A DNA stretch of 64,000 nucleotides from Pocillopora verrucosa (Eukaryota; Cnidaria; Anthozoa; Scleractinia; Pocilloporidae), in contig NC_089323.1 in NCBI RefSeq assembly GCF_036669915.1, forward strand, positions 17,573,587-17,637,586. The letters are read 5' to 3'. Below are positions 43,081 to 55,187 of this stretch, piece after piece. The position numbers and the translations under genes are program-made. The stretch's first letter is position 1, and every line of letters begins with the position of its first letter. The notes under the pieces were generated by a model, which was given only the letters and a program-made list of their open reading frames with translations, searched no databases and was not told the DNA's origin.

Positions 43081-43709
43081 TTGTGGTAATATTCTTATAT
43101 TGAGTACATCAGCAGGCTCATACCACAAACTAATTTTAGGAGTAGTTTTAGTTTGCTTTTCATTAGCTCACCATTTTTCCCCTGGGCTGCATATGTGGCT
43201 GAGAAGGTTTCATTTAAATTTATTGCTAAGTTAGATTGAATGCCACTTTATGCAAAGAGCAAATCCTTGATGATTTCACATAAGTTTGACCAGCTATACT
43301 TTTCAATATTAAGCCTTACTGAAGATATCTTTTCTGCTTAAGGTAAACACGGTAGGCTACATTTCCATATAATTTAATTTCTTTTTTCTGGTTCCTTTCA
43401 GTTTTACAAGTCATGATATCTTCTAGGGTCTCTTGCAGGATTCCATTTTTCAAAACTTAGTTCTGAAGGACATTATTTTTTCTAAGCTTGGTATTGCAAG
43501 CTTGATCTTGAAGTAGCTACCAGTAAGTAAGCATAAATTTTCTGCCATGAACTAGCTTTACCAAGAGACATTATTTAGCTATTAACATCATTATTTTAAT
43601 TTGGTAGGTCATCTACAGTGGTAATGAGCTTGCATATCTACTTAAGTTTTTAGGATATTATTTAATTTCAGATTGCTGGTGGCACACACATTTAGAGGCA
43701 AGAACAAAG
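43081..43709. other. Intergenic spacer between the GT-rich array and the inverted-arm element
   Basis: AT-rich, with no exon or repeat I can name. Confidence 0.4.
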
Positions 43710-46165
43710 AAAAAAAATTGAGCCAATCACATCCCTGCTGGGTTGTGGAAGCTCTGTCTGTTCTAAGAAGGTGTGTTTCTGATGTCCTCTGAAATATTCC
43801 AATTGAGAAATCCTGTGATGCTTTGTCTGATCCTAAAGTTTGAGCCAGGGACAGTTGGACACTTGGAAGAGTTGACCACTTGCTCTCAAGTAGGGAGGAC
43901 AGTGTAGAGGAAGGTGAGAGTTTGCTCTTTTGTCTTTGGGGTTTTGCCTAATTTGTCATGGAATCACACCATCAATTTGACACATTTTGGCCTCAGAAGG
44001 TGCTTTTTTGCATTCAATGTATCTCGAAATGTTCCAAAACTAAGGATCATTAAAACAGTTGCACTGAATTGAAGGAGTCAATTTAGGTGCATTTACATTG
44101 GGAGTGCGGATTTTTGCTGGATTTCTCTGGTCTGGCTTGACTGGACTCACACAAATGACATCAAATTGAGCTAATAGTTACTGGGGGTCTCTCTGATGGG
44201 TTGATACCGAATCCAGAATCTCTCTTCTTTAGTTTTTCATTCAATTATAACTTAAATATAACACAAAATATTAACCATGGGCATAAACATATATAAACAT
44301 TTTTTAAACAATTTTTTTTTAATTAACTAGCATTTTCTCACTATAAAACAATATTGCTATACTTGCTATTATTTAGGATCAGCATATTTTTTGCATAATT
44401 ATACAGCTGCTAAAAGTTGTAAAAGCTAGGTCTTTGCTGGAATAGGGAAAATTTATTCACTTTTAATGAAAGTAGCATATTTATAAGGGAAAATATTAAC
44501 ATTAGCTTTGATAAAAATTATCTTTATTGCTATTTAAGGAAAATTATTACTAATTGAAGGCAAAATTTCTTTTTTTTCACTTGAGGAGAAATTTTTTCAT
44601 CATGGAATTATTATACCATAATTTTAGGGTTAGTATAGTGTAGTATATATTTTTTTCATTTAACAGGGTAAGAGCATGATCATAAACACTAGACTTATTC
44701 ATGAATAGGCAAAACTTAATTACTTTTTGATTAAAGAAGCATTTTTTTTCATTAGGAAAAGTGTTAGTTTTAGGATTTACCTTATTCCTTAGTGACTAAA
44801 ACTTATCTAGTTTTCCTTAAAAAAAATAATGACAAGGGATTAGTGTTAGCATAAAAAAGATGGGTATTTAGGTAATATTAATATAATTTTACTACATAGA
44901 TGTTACTTTTAATAGCCTTCACGTAGCCGTTCGTAGGCTCGTCAAGCAATGGTCCAGTCACAGATAATTTTGTGCCTGGAACATTTTTCGGAATAAGCAG
45001 AGGATAAAAGGACATTTTCGCCTTAACTAAAAATATCTAACCGAACTAGGGTTTGAAGCCGATGCAAATCGCATAAATAGATAAAACTGAAGGCTTTAAA
45101 GCTTTAGGTATTTTCTTCCATTTCGCTATTATAATAAGCGTTTCCTAGTTTATACTTAGTTTTTAAAAACTTCCTAGGTTTACTCTTGATACTTTTTTCT
45201 CTTATTACTTAGTTCAAGGCTCGTTTAGCTTTGTTTTTTGATTGCCTGTCTCAGATCACAGACGTTCTCTGGAGATTTGTTCTTTGGTTTTTTTCCTCCA
45301 ATTATTCCTTCGCATGCACGTGCATGATTGAAAATTCACAAGGAACAATTCCCGTAGACGTCTTGTGATTTGAAATGGTCAACAAAAAAACTAAGCCGAA
45401 TGTGCGGAACTAAATAAAACCTTTTGCAAAATATAATTATTAGAATAAAACTAAACCTTTTCATTTGCCTAAGGATAAGAATAGCGCCAAATTATTTCCA
45501 CTTTAATTAGAGAGAGATTCTGGTATGGGTATCTTCACTGATAAGAGACATTTAGCGACTTGTGCTCTTTGGTGACATTTGTGTGATAAAGTCAAACCAG
45601 ACTAGTGAGATTCGGTATCTTTCCTTGCTTTCAGTGACGATGCTCTGGAAATTGGGCACCGCAAGTTAGCGCTTCGGTTTTTTTTGTCCAGGTTGGGAAC
45701 ATTTCTAATTCAATTAGGTTTTTTTCCTACTAAATTTATGGCGCGATTGCGAGCTAAAATTATTTCTATTGCCGCGGAGGCAAATCACTTTAGCTTTCGA
45801 TACATTGACTTGCAAATCAGCTCCTTTAATCAAATTCCATTTTGAATTTGAATTTTTTTTTCAAATCATCAATTCCAAATTGATCAGGTGTGATATTGTG
45901 ACAAATTAGGAGAAAGACCCCAGAGGCATTGGGAGCAAACTCTCCCTTTCCTTTACCCTGTCCCCCCTACTTGGGAGCAAGTGGTCAACTCTTCCAAGTG
46001 TTCAACTGTCCCCGGCTTGTACTAAGGGATCAGATAAGACTGAACAGGATTTTAAAGTTGGAATAATAAAAGAGGACTAAAGAAACATCACTGACTATGA
46101 GCAGCAGAGTGGAAGCAACTATAGCAGGGATAAGATTGGCTTTATTTTTTTTTAATTTTAGTTCC
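43710..46165. mobile_element. Non-autonomous element with ~500-nt inverted arms
   Basis: The left arm (about 43710-44225) and right arm (about 45508-46165) are diverged inverted copies. Examples on the left are CACTTGGAAGAGTTGACCAC, CAATCACATCCCTGCT and AATCCAGAATCTCTCT; on the right, reversed, CACTTGGAAGAGTTGACCAC, CAATCTTATCCCTGCT and ATACCAGAATCTCTCT. The ~1.3 kb centre is AT-rich, with internal direct repeats (GAATAGGGAAAATTTATTCA at 44441, GAATAGGCAAAACTTAATTA at 44703), and encodes nothing. I cannot place the outer ends or a target duplication precisely. It may be a large MITE or MULE-like element, or an old inverted segmental duplication. Confidence 0.7.
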
Positions 46166-47929
46166 TTAAATAAAATGATGGACAAGACAGACAATTTTAT
46201 TCTATCAATAAAATATTGTTACTTCATTCCTGTGTTGCTTTACTTCGCAATCCAACCGTTAAAAAGTGAACCAGATAAATTCCTAATAATAAGCCAAGTT
46301 GCTTAACAAGACTTAACAACATTGCTACAAAAATATGTTTCCCAAAATAGTTTCCCGATGCGTTTGATTTTAGTAAAAAGTGATTATCTCTCAAAACATA
46401 ATGCGAATTCGTGTTTTTATCAAAGCAAAAAGCGCAGAAGATAATATTCATCAAATTATCTCTTTTAGAAGGCTTTGTTCAAGTTGTCACGCAGAGTCGC
46501 GTGACCTCCTCTACTACCGTGACCTTTTTCAACGATTGTAAAATAAAGTGCTAAATTTTCCCCGAATTACGATCCATTTTTTTCTATAATGAGATAGAAG
46601 CAAACCCATGTACTAAAAACAAACGCACTAAGAGAACGTATTCAAGGAAAACAGCTATCGTATTTGCTTAACGTAAGAGAAAATTTTTGTAACGCAAGGT
46701 AGCGCGAGAAAAGGCTTGAAACTTTGTAGGACAGATCTTGGATGCTCAGAGTTTGTTTTCGATAAAACCTCTCCATTCGGTTCCTCCTTACAACTGATTT
46801 AGAAACAATTACCGACATTTGAGAGAAATTCCACCCCGAAATCGTACTTAATAAAATTAAAATATTTTAAACCCGTGCGATCGTGTACAAACCAACTCCT
46901 CTCAAACACGAAAATTTTCAAGGGCGATAAAACTCTTGGGGTCCAACAACGAAAAAATCCATTAAAGATTGCAGCAGCATTACAGTCGATCCTAAAGAGG
47001 TTTAGTATTGAAAATATTTAAATCAAAACAAGTATGCAAATATGTCCCTATAATTTTTCACGCATTTCTTGAAATTTGCATTTTAAAAGTCGGAGATGTT
47101 CCATTCTTCAGAATGTTGAGGTGCCTATTATTCAGTGGAAATCTGTGACGACTATTTTAAAAGTAAAATAAATCAGGGTCTTTAACTATCTTTGAATTGA
47201 CACTCTGAAATAAAGTTGGCCATAAAAGATAATTTTGCCTTTTCACAACAAATTATTCGGTGCACTTTGTCTTTAATCACGCGTGACATAGGTGTGTCAT
47301 GACATAGGGGGTCGTACAACGAATTTCCCAGACGCACCAGCGAATCAATAAAGTCCATTGAAAATCCAAATCTCAGAGCCTCAGTCCCTACTCAAATAAT
47401 TGTTTTCTTTTTTAAACGAATTTTTGGGACTAAATTTTAAAGATTTTTATCACAATGTAGAAATAGTTGATAGGAAAACTAGGAGAGGTTTCACAAAATT
47501 CACTCATCACATTTCCAGTAATTAATGAAGAGGCAAACCATCCATTCAGCCAAAATGTTGATAATCACTGTCTCCATTGGTTGAACAGACCACATGAGAC
47601 AATTTTGGAACTTCCCATATCATGCTTCAATTGCAAAGATGTTTGTTTTAACACATTTTGGCATGGACACTTGACTATACTAACTCACCCAGACATGCCG
47701 TATACCATTCTTTGTTTTTCAATAAAAAGAGAATTTGGAAGGAACACCAGATTAGGGGATAACATGGAAAGCAAGCATTGATACAGGCCCACAAACACTT
47801 CTGGTTGCCTCTTTCACCTGTCTATGGTTACAGTTCTTTAGAAGTACAACTCCACAGAGCATAGTAATATTTTATGCTGTTAAAGCAATCTACAATATAG
47901 GTTTAAGTCAGTTTGTAAATTAGGTTGCC
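46166..47929. other. Intergenic region, includes a direct repeat shared with 53.9 kb
   Basis: 46883-46945 matches 53933-53995 in direct orientation. 46230-46300 (minus) resembles 50448-50515 (plus). A 104-codon frame at 47467-47781 has no recognisable features. No supported gene. Confidence 0.4.
46883..46945 (+). repeat. Direct repeat partner of 53933-53995
   Basis: CTCCTCTCAAACACGAAAAT followed by TTTCAAGGGCGATAAAACTC is shared almost exactly with the sequence 7.05 kb downstream. Confidence 0.85.
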
Positions 47930-48167
47930 AATCAGTCATCACATAATCCCAGTCAGTTAAACAGACATTAGCTAGACAGTCAGTCATAACCAATTCATTT
48001 AATGAGTTAATCGTTCATCAAGTGGTTTATTGTAGTCAGTTGGTGTGCAAGAGCTTTAGTCAGCCCAGTCAGTAGGACAGTTGGTTCATTTATCAATTAT
48101 TTAGTCTGTCTATCACTTTAACAGTCAGTAAGTCAGTCAGCCGGTCAATCAGTCAGTCAGTCAGTCA

Positions 48168-48199
<32 letters not shown>

Positions 48200-48640
48200 T
48201 CAGCCATTCAGTCAAATAGTCAGTCATTAAGTCAGTCAGTCATCAATCATTCAATTAGTCAGTCAGTCTGTCAATCAATCAGTCAATCAATGATCATTCA
48301 TTCAGTCAGTCAGTCATTCAATCAGTTAGTAAGGCAGTACATCAATCAGACAGTTAGTCTGTCAGTCACTCAGTGAATCAGTCAGTCAGTAAATCAGTTA
48401 GTCAATCAGTCAATCATTTGATTGGTCAGTCAGTTAATCAGACTATCAGTCAGTCATATAATCAGTCATTCAGTCAGTCAGTCAGTCAGTCACCTATATG
48501 TAGTCAGTCTGCCAGAGAGTCTATCAGTCAGCCAGTTGGTTTATCGATGAGTCAGTCAGTCAGTCACTTATATGTAGTCAGTCGGCCAGGAAGTCTATCA
48601 GCCAGTCAGTTGGTCTTTTCATAAGTTAGTCCACTATTTA
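47930..48640. repeat. CAGT tetranucleotide satellite, block 1
   Basis: A perfect (CAGT)n core near 48146-48193, surrounded by diverged CAGT/CAAT units. Because four-base units cycle through all frames, it produces Ser/Gln/Val-rich open frames that are not genes. Confidence 0.88.
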
Positions 48641-49349
48641 CAGTCTTCCAGTCAGATAGAATGTGGTTGCCAGACAAAAGTTTGTAACTTCCTTTAACAA
48701 ATTCCCTGATCAAAATAGAGTTGTGCAGACCAAATTATGCAAAATGTTAGATACTGTACGTGAGGAACAGCCTCCAGGTTCTCCCAACAGCTAGTCCTTC
48801 CATGCACTAGTATGTTTTTCACAAATCATAAGTGAAAATGGCTTCAGTCCATTTTAATGTCATTCAAATTCTTTGAATTTTCTCTAAAATTTCACTTTTT
48901 TTTTTCCAAATAAACTTTCTGCAATTTCCCAAGCCTTAGAGAATTTTTCTGGATTATAAGCTGACCTGTGGCTACCATGTACCAATTGAGTTTGGTATGC
49001 AGTTGTAATACAAAAGAGTGCAAGTACAGTATGTCAGTCATTTTGAGGCACATGACCACTCAAATAATAAAAAAATCATTTTTTTATTGAATGAATATTT
49101 ATTTGAGTGGATCCTGGTAGGTAATTTACTGTTGCCACTTTTCATTTATTTTACGACGGTTGACTGATTGAAGTATGTACAAATGAAACTCTTATTTCAT
49201 GCTGTGCCACCATGCCTATTTGCATGGCAAAAGCCTGACGACTATATTTTCTGTTGTCTTTTGTTATATGACTTTGCATTACACATCAGAGAAGCCACTG
49301 ACTCCCACAGGGTGACTTTGTATATCTAAATGATTGCCTTCCAGCCTTC
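48641..49349. other. Unique spacer between satellite blocks
   Basis: AT-rich sequence with no exon recognised. Confidence 0.45.
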
Positions 49350-49985
49350 ATGACTGTCCATCAGTCAATCAGTCACTTTGTGAGCCAGTCAATTTATCAG
49401 TCAAGAGCAAGACAGTCAGTCAGTAAATCACTCAGTTGTTTTATCAACCAGTCAATCAGTTGGTCAGTCAGCCATTCAATCGGTTGCTTTGTTAGCCAGT
49501 CTGTCAGACAGTCTTTTATTATGCTGGTCAGTCAGTCAGGCAGTCAGTTGTCATTCAGCTAGTTAGTCAGTCAATTTGCCAGTTGTTCAGACCACAGTCA
49601 ATCTGTCGGTGAGTCTAATAGTCTATCAGCCAGCCAGTAAGTGAGTTGTCAGTCATTCAATCGATTAATCAGTCAGCTAAACAGTTAGTCTGTTGCGTCA
49701 TCAAGCAATCAGTCAGAGTCAACCAGCCAGCCAGTTGGTAAATAAGTCAATCAGTCAGTCAGTCACTCTGTTAGTCAGCCAGTCCATCGGTTGGTGGGTG
49801 AATGACAATCAGATTGTCATGCAATCAGTTAGTCAGCTGGCCAGTCTGACAGTTTATCAGTCAGTCAAATAGACAGGAAGTCAATCAGTCAATCATTTAA
49901 TAACATGTAGGTAATTTAGTTCACCATCCAATAGTCAGTCAGTCGCAATCAGTCAGACAGATAGTCAACCAGACAGGTACAAGTC
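49350..49985. repeat. CAGT tetranucleotide satellite, block 2 (degenerate)
   Basis: Units CAGT, CAAT and CAGC intermixed, with no long perfect run. Same family as block 1 and older in appearance. Confidence 0.85.
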
Positions 49986-50966
49986 AATCATGCTGCCTAT
50001 TTCCCATAAGATCAGCCAGATTCTATGCTTCTTTAGTGAAGGTGCTTCAGTTGCAAGCAATTCTTTATGCTAGAAATGTTTCCCCTTGTCAGCTTCCATA
50101 TTTGTTCAATGGCAAAAAGAACAAAGGTGATTTGAAGACTTCAAATTGTAATTTCTAGAATTCAGCAATTCCCTACACAACTTCACACTTTTTCTTTCAA
50201 CAATTTTCTTTCTCAGATATATCATACACTTATGTATTGGGCAACTTGTCCTTTTGCAGAATTGCAAATCAGAAAGTCAACTGTGACAACAGACAATGAA
50301 AAGTGACAAAGATATCAACCTTAATCCATAGTACATTGATACACTGCATGTCTGGGGTGAATTTCAAGTTAATGTTCCACACATAGATACTGCTTTACAT
50401 TAAGTGAGCAGCATCATGCATTTGCTACCTTGCACTAAAAAAGAACTTGGCTTATTAATAAGATTTGTTTATCTGGTTCACCTTACAGCTGGATTGCAAA
50501 GTAAAACAAGCATCTTGAAAGAGATCTGCTCTTCAAGCTTTGTCCACTTGTTCACCCATCGGACATCTGACCTGAAGAAAATAAGAAGAAAGTCCTTCTG
50601 ATAAGTATTATGCTAAAAAGGAATTAATGCTTTGTTGTTCTTTCAAGTCCTTGCATGTTCTTTAAACTGTTAAATTCTCAGAAGAGATTAACATGTACAT
50701 ACATGTATAGAATACAAAATAAAATTTCTCTCTGAATGCTATTTATGCATGTGTTGGTAATAACAGAAATTGAAAAAGACAATGCAAGGAACAAGCAAGA
50801 TTTCTGACTCAAACCAATGGGTGCATAAATACATGTACCATACAGACAGACTTTCCATGGTGTATTAAGTTTATTACAAACATAGAGAGATTCAGACAGT
50901 CAATCAATCAATCAATCAATGGTCAGTCCGTCAGGTAATCAATTAGTCAGTTAATCAATCATAAAT
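49986..50966. other. Spacer with a short repeat shared with 46.2 kb
   Basis: 50448-50515 (TTTATCTGGTTCACCTTACA, GGATTGCAAAGTAAAACAAG) resembles the minus strand at 46230-46300. A short CAAT run lies at 50895-50922. No supported gene. Confidence 0.4.
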
Positions 50967-51201
50967 GGGGTACATTTCTAAAGAAACTATGTAGCTGTAT
51001 CAGTGGGGGAGTATAACATGGTAATTTGGTTAAATTAACTGAGTTGATAATGTAAACTGGCCACTGTAAAGAGTTTCTACAGCTGACATTTTGAGCATTA
51101 GCCTTATTCAGAGAGAAGGACAAGGGGCTGACACTAGAAACGTCAGCTGAGAAGCTCTTTATGATGGCCAATTCAACTCAGTCGATAAAACCAAATTATC
51201 T
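50967..51201. mobile_element. Palindromic Penelope-type terminal repeat pair
   Basis: 51021-51107 (TAATTTGGTTAAATTAACTG, GGCCACTGTAAAGAGTTTCT) is followed by its inverse at 51128-51199 (AACGTCAGCTGAGAAGCTCT, GGCCAATTCAACTCAG, ATAAAACCAAATTATC). The left flank (GGGGTACATTTCTAAAGAAA) matches, reversed, the edge of the copy at 63050-63072. It is embedded between CAGT blocks. Confidence 0.65.
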
Positions 51202-51450
51202 AATTAATACATCAGTCAGTTAATCAGTCAGTCAACCAATTAATCAATCAGTCAGTCTGTGAGTCAGTGAGTCAATCACTTAATCAATCAATTAGTCTGA
51301 GTCTGTCAGACAATCAGTCAGTCAATATATGTCAATCAATCAGTCAGTCAGTCTATCAATCAGTCAATCAATCAATCAGTCAGTCAGTCACCAGTTAGTC
51401 AGAAAGTTAATCAATTAGTCTATCAGTTGACTGTCCTGTCAGTTGGTACA
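51202..51450. repeat. CAGT/CAAT tetranucleotide satellite, block 3
   Basis: Mixed CAGT and CAAT units, same family as blocks 1 and 2. Confidence 0.82.
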
Positions 51451-54400
51451 TGTATGTAACATTTAATACCTGAATCATTATTCAATCAAAGACTGAGGTT
51501 ATAATCTAGCCACTAACTAAAACATTAGTATATTGAGTGACTAACAAACTAGTCCATCAGTTTCATCAGTTCAAAGTCACCCAATAATTGATAGACAATG
51601 AATTTGGTGAATATGCTTTCAGTTATAATGTAGTCCTATGATGCTTAAAGTCAACATGTATCTTTTATTTTTCTATTCAACCTTATTTGAGTGTCCCAAC
51701 CAAAATTGTTGAAAGAAAGGGGCTGCCTTTTGCCATAGTCAATTCAGTATTAGAAGAAGTTAGAAAACATTTTGGAAAAAAAAAGGATTCAGGAAGTGTG
51801 TTGTTCCTAATTAAAATAATTTCATGAAACAAATAGCTGACAGACACTCTTATTTTTGATAAAATAATAAAACTATCAAAAAACACAACCTTAATCAAAA
51901 CTTTGAACTTTGCTCTCTCTTTTAAACTGATCCTTAAAATAAAATTTTTAACAAACTGTAGAAGTACTGATTTGAGGAGTGTTAACAAAAAACTTCCCAC
52001 TCCCTTTTCCACCACTGTTGTACTGGCTCAAAGTTCACAACAGTGTTGATGAAAGTTGTCATATTTTGAAAGATGTGAACTTTGTAGACAACCATCACTG
52101 ACCATTGGTTTCCTTATAAACACTTTCTTTTCACTTTCATAAATTAATTCTATAAAAAACTACTTTGCATTGCCAATTGAATCAGCTCAAAGCTAGCCAC
52201 ACCACCTCTGTGAGATGATCATCCTCTTCTGTAACATCACTGTGTCACAACACCAACTGAAAAAATACATATCTTAGGTTTTGCTATGCATAAAGCTGAT
52301 TCAAACTGTAAAATGCCTTCCCTTCAAAAAAGATTTTTCTCACCTATCAGATTTTTCTACAAGAAAAAGTTTACTTTTTTTAATTACATAATGGTATGAC
52401 ACTAGTGTCATGTTCATTGTCTTCAGTCTCATTACAGCAAGTACTATAAAAAATCAAATCTTTGATTTTACTAGGCATAATTTGCTGATTCAGGCGACAA
52501 AATACTATTTCTTCTAAGACAAGATTTTTCTTAAAACTTTCAAGGGTGCATTGATCACACCCAAGAATTTTTTTTTTTGTGTTGAGAAAATGTCTGTTTT
52601 TATATTAGTTGTGTCTGTGAGATACCATCATGACTTTTGTAGTGTCATAGCAAGAATTGGGAAAATCGTTTTTTTGGTTCTGTTGTAAACAGTTTGTTAA
52701 TTCAAAATTTCTGTGAAAAGTTAATTAAATCTACTTAAGTATTTTACAAGGAGATTTTTTTTTGTTTTGTTCTTTTGTAAGCTTGTGGCGCAGACTACAG
52801 GCCATGGTGAAATGAGTTAAAATGTAGTGTCACATATTTCGGTCCCTTGTCATGTGCTACTGATCACCCATGCATGTGTTTCACAACCAAGTCCCAGACA
52901 CGATTGCCAATATAATTTGTTTTCAATTTTAGGGAACTGAGGGATAAATAACGTAGTCATACTTCCAAAATCAGGAAAAGCTTGGGTAATTGCAGATATT
53001 TCGTTATTTTAAGATTGAAAATGTATTTAACCTGGCCGTTAAATGATTGGATGAGGTACAGAATACCCTTAGACTAATACATGTATCTCTTAACAAAACA
53101 AGCGACTGTCGCTATGTTCCACTATCTTCAAAGCACACAGACATATGCTGATGTTGATCATATGGAAAGGTTATTCTGCAGTTGGTGAGTGTTTGACAGA
53201 TATACCAATTAATAGCAATAAATACACCAAAGCAACAAGCCTACCTCCATAATTTTGGACGATTCGATCTTCCAGAGTGTCGTCGCGCCACTAACTTCCT
53301 GAAGACGAGAAAAACACGTCAACTAATGGCCCACGAACGGATATGACAGTGTGACTTCTTCTGACGTCTTCCATGATGGATAAAACCACAAATAAACGAA
53401 TGAAAAAACGCAACACTGTTACAAACTGTGGTATAGACATATTTCCCGATACACGTGCACAACTAAACTAAAGTATGCTTGAAAAGGCTGGTGGGAAATT
53501 TAGACCACTCTAGTGTCCAAGTCTCTCCGTTGTTCACGTCCAATACGGCAGACGTCGCGAACATTGCGATCAAACAAGAGTTTTAGACGATACTACTAGC
53601 TGTTTCCCATGAAGTCAAGGGCAATCTTGTAAAACTACTTACGTCTTAGACCAGATAATAACTTAGGCTAAAGACAAAGAGGTCTTCGGGGGGGGGGGGG
53701 GGGGGCTAAACCCGTTTAGTATGAAGATAATACCTTGAGCATCTGTCTATTTTCATTTCCTGTTCACTGAACAATTTTTTGTTATATATATTTTGAGTAG
53801 AGGTAGCATGTTCATCATTTCCTTCGCTAAATGCTCGCCTTTGCACAAGCCAGCGACAGAAGTCCTTTGTCTTTCGGGGGGGGGGGGAAGGGGCTCTTTC
53901 TGTCCTCTCATGAACATTTTTGACCCAGTCACGTTGTACAAACTAGCTCCTCTCAAACACGAAAATTTTCAAGGGCGATAAAACTCTTGAGGTCAAACAA
54001 GTTCAGCAATATTTAAATAAATGTGTCTCGGGGAGTATTTGAGCTGATGGGATGATTTAAGTGCCCTTTGTAAAAACGCTCTTCTTGAATCCAATTAAAA
54101 GACTTCAAGCTCCCCTTTGCTTAATCTGGCATGAGTATCCTTTGCAGTTTTTGGAATTACTCGATATTTCAAAAATGTGCTTATGCCTTAGTGGTCTCGG
54201 TTCCTAATATCCTCAGTGAAACTCTTACATTTATAAAAGATGTTTTTGTATTGTTTCCGTTGCCTAAAAGGTGGGGCTGTTCTTGTTCTTGTCTTGGATA
54301 CTGCACAAGTTTACATTTCTGCCACCGGTGGATAGTAGCCTACCGGATCTGAAGGGGAAAACGGGTTTCTCTCGCTACCCAGCTGATAACAAAATCAGGG

Positions 54401-54810
54401 TTATAAAATGCTAGCTACAAGTAAAGAGTCCCAAATGGAAAATTCAATTGCGGCACCCGTAGCGCTTTGGATATTACGTCAGTAGGGTTCCTGGTAACTC
54501 AGATACAAATTTAGTCCTTTAGATTTCATTATCGAACTCTCAACAACGTTTGATTGCCTGTCAACAAACTTATTCATCTCTAATTGAGTTAACTTCCCGA
54601 ATATCGACCTATTCCTTTTTTTAAAGTGAGATCATGTTGATAGTATCTCAAAAGCGTTTAATTCTTAGAATCCTACACTTTCTATAAATGAGTATAGTTC
54701 ATAACGTATGGTAAGAATACATGATATATACCACTGATATATAGGAATTTGCCACTTGCTTCTTTTTCAATTCTAAAGATAGACTTAACCATTTAAAAAA
54801 GGGCCATCAA
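51451..54810. other. Intergenic region between satellites and P450 locus
   Basis: No supported gene on either strand. It holds a poly-G run at 53689-53706 and a second at 53876-53887, plus the direct repeat copy at 53933-53995. Confidence 0.4.
53933..53995 (+). repeat. Direct repeat partner of 46883-46945
   Basis: About 55 of 63 bases appear identical by eye. A weaker match follows in both copies (AATATTTAAAT). Confidence 0.85.
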
Positions 54811-55116
54811 ATGCTGAAAAACGTCTTCTTTTTCCTACGCCGCTATTTTCAAAACAAAAGAGTGAGTAACCTGTCGCACACGCTAAACCACAGCGTGCAG
54901 TTAACAAACAGATCTGTTTTTTTTTTTATATCGCAATGCATTATTGTTTGAGTCAAGAATACGTTTCTGTATTGTTCTTATCAGGCCGCTGAAAAAGAGA
55001 GGAATAAGACCTACTCATGTTTCAACGAAGCGGCCAGGCTGCTAAGCAGGATCAGAAATAGCGGCGTCCATGTTCGCAGTTTTAGCACAACTGAAGACGA
55101 TTTGAAAAAAGGTTAA
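54811..55116 (+). CDS. Possible small two-exon gene, unknown function
   Basis: An ATG exon at 54811-54861 (MLKNVFFFLRRYFQNKR) ends at a good GTGAGT donor. A second open stretch, 54985-55116, starts after a consensus TTCTTATCAG acceptor, is in the same phase, and ends in TAA. An AATAAA follows at 55182-55187, 66 nt after the stop. The joined product would be 60 residues. The N-terminus is rich in aromatic and basic residues with no acidic residue. The second exon contains VHVRSFSTTEDD, whose R-x-F-S resembles a mitochondrial presequence cleavage site, so a mitochondrial protein start is conceivable. I recognise no family, further upstream exons may exist, and chance remains possible at this length. 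It lies tail-to-tail with the P450 pseudogene. Confidence 0.33.
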
Positions 55117-55181
55117 CTCTAACTCTCTCGATTTTAAAATTGCGGTCGGTTTCATAATTTCATATAAATACTTTTAAATGG

Positions 55182-55187
55182 AATAAA
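55182..55187 (+). terminator. AATAAA hexamer after the small two-exon gene
   Basis: AATAAATAAAA context, 66 nt past the TAA at 55114-55116. It supports, but does not prove, a plus-strand transcript. Confidence 0.4.

Noticed and set aside
47467..47781. 104-codon frame as a gene
   Set aside because: No recognisable domain, no splice or poly(A) context; within repeat-rich intergenic DNA.
48373..48624. Ser/Gln/Val-rich frame (and the similar one at 49350-49562)
   Set aside because: Translation of CAGT tetranucleotide satellite; all frames look alike.
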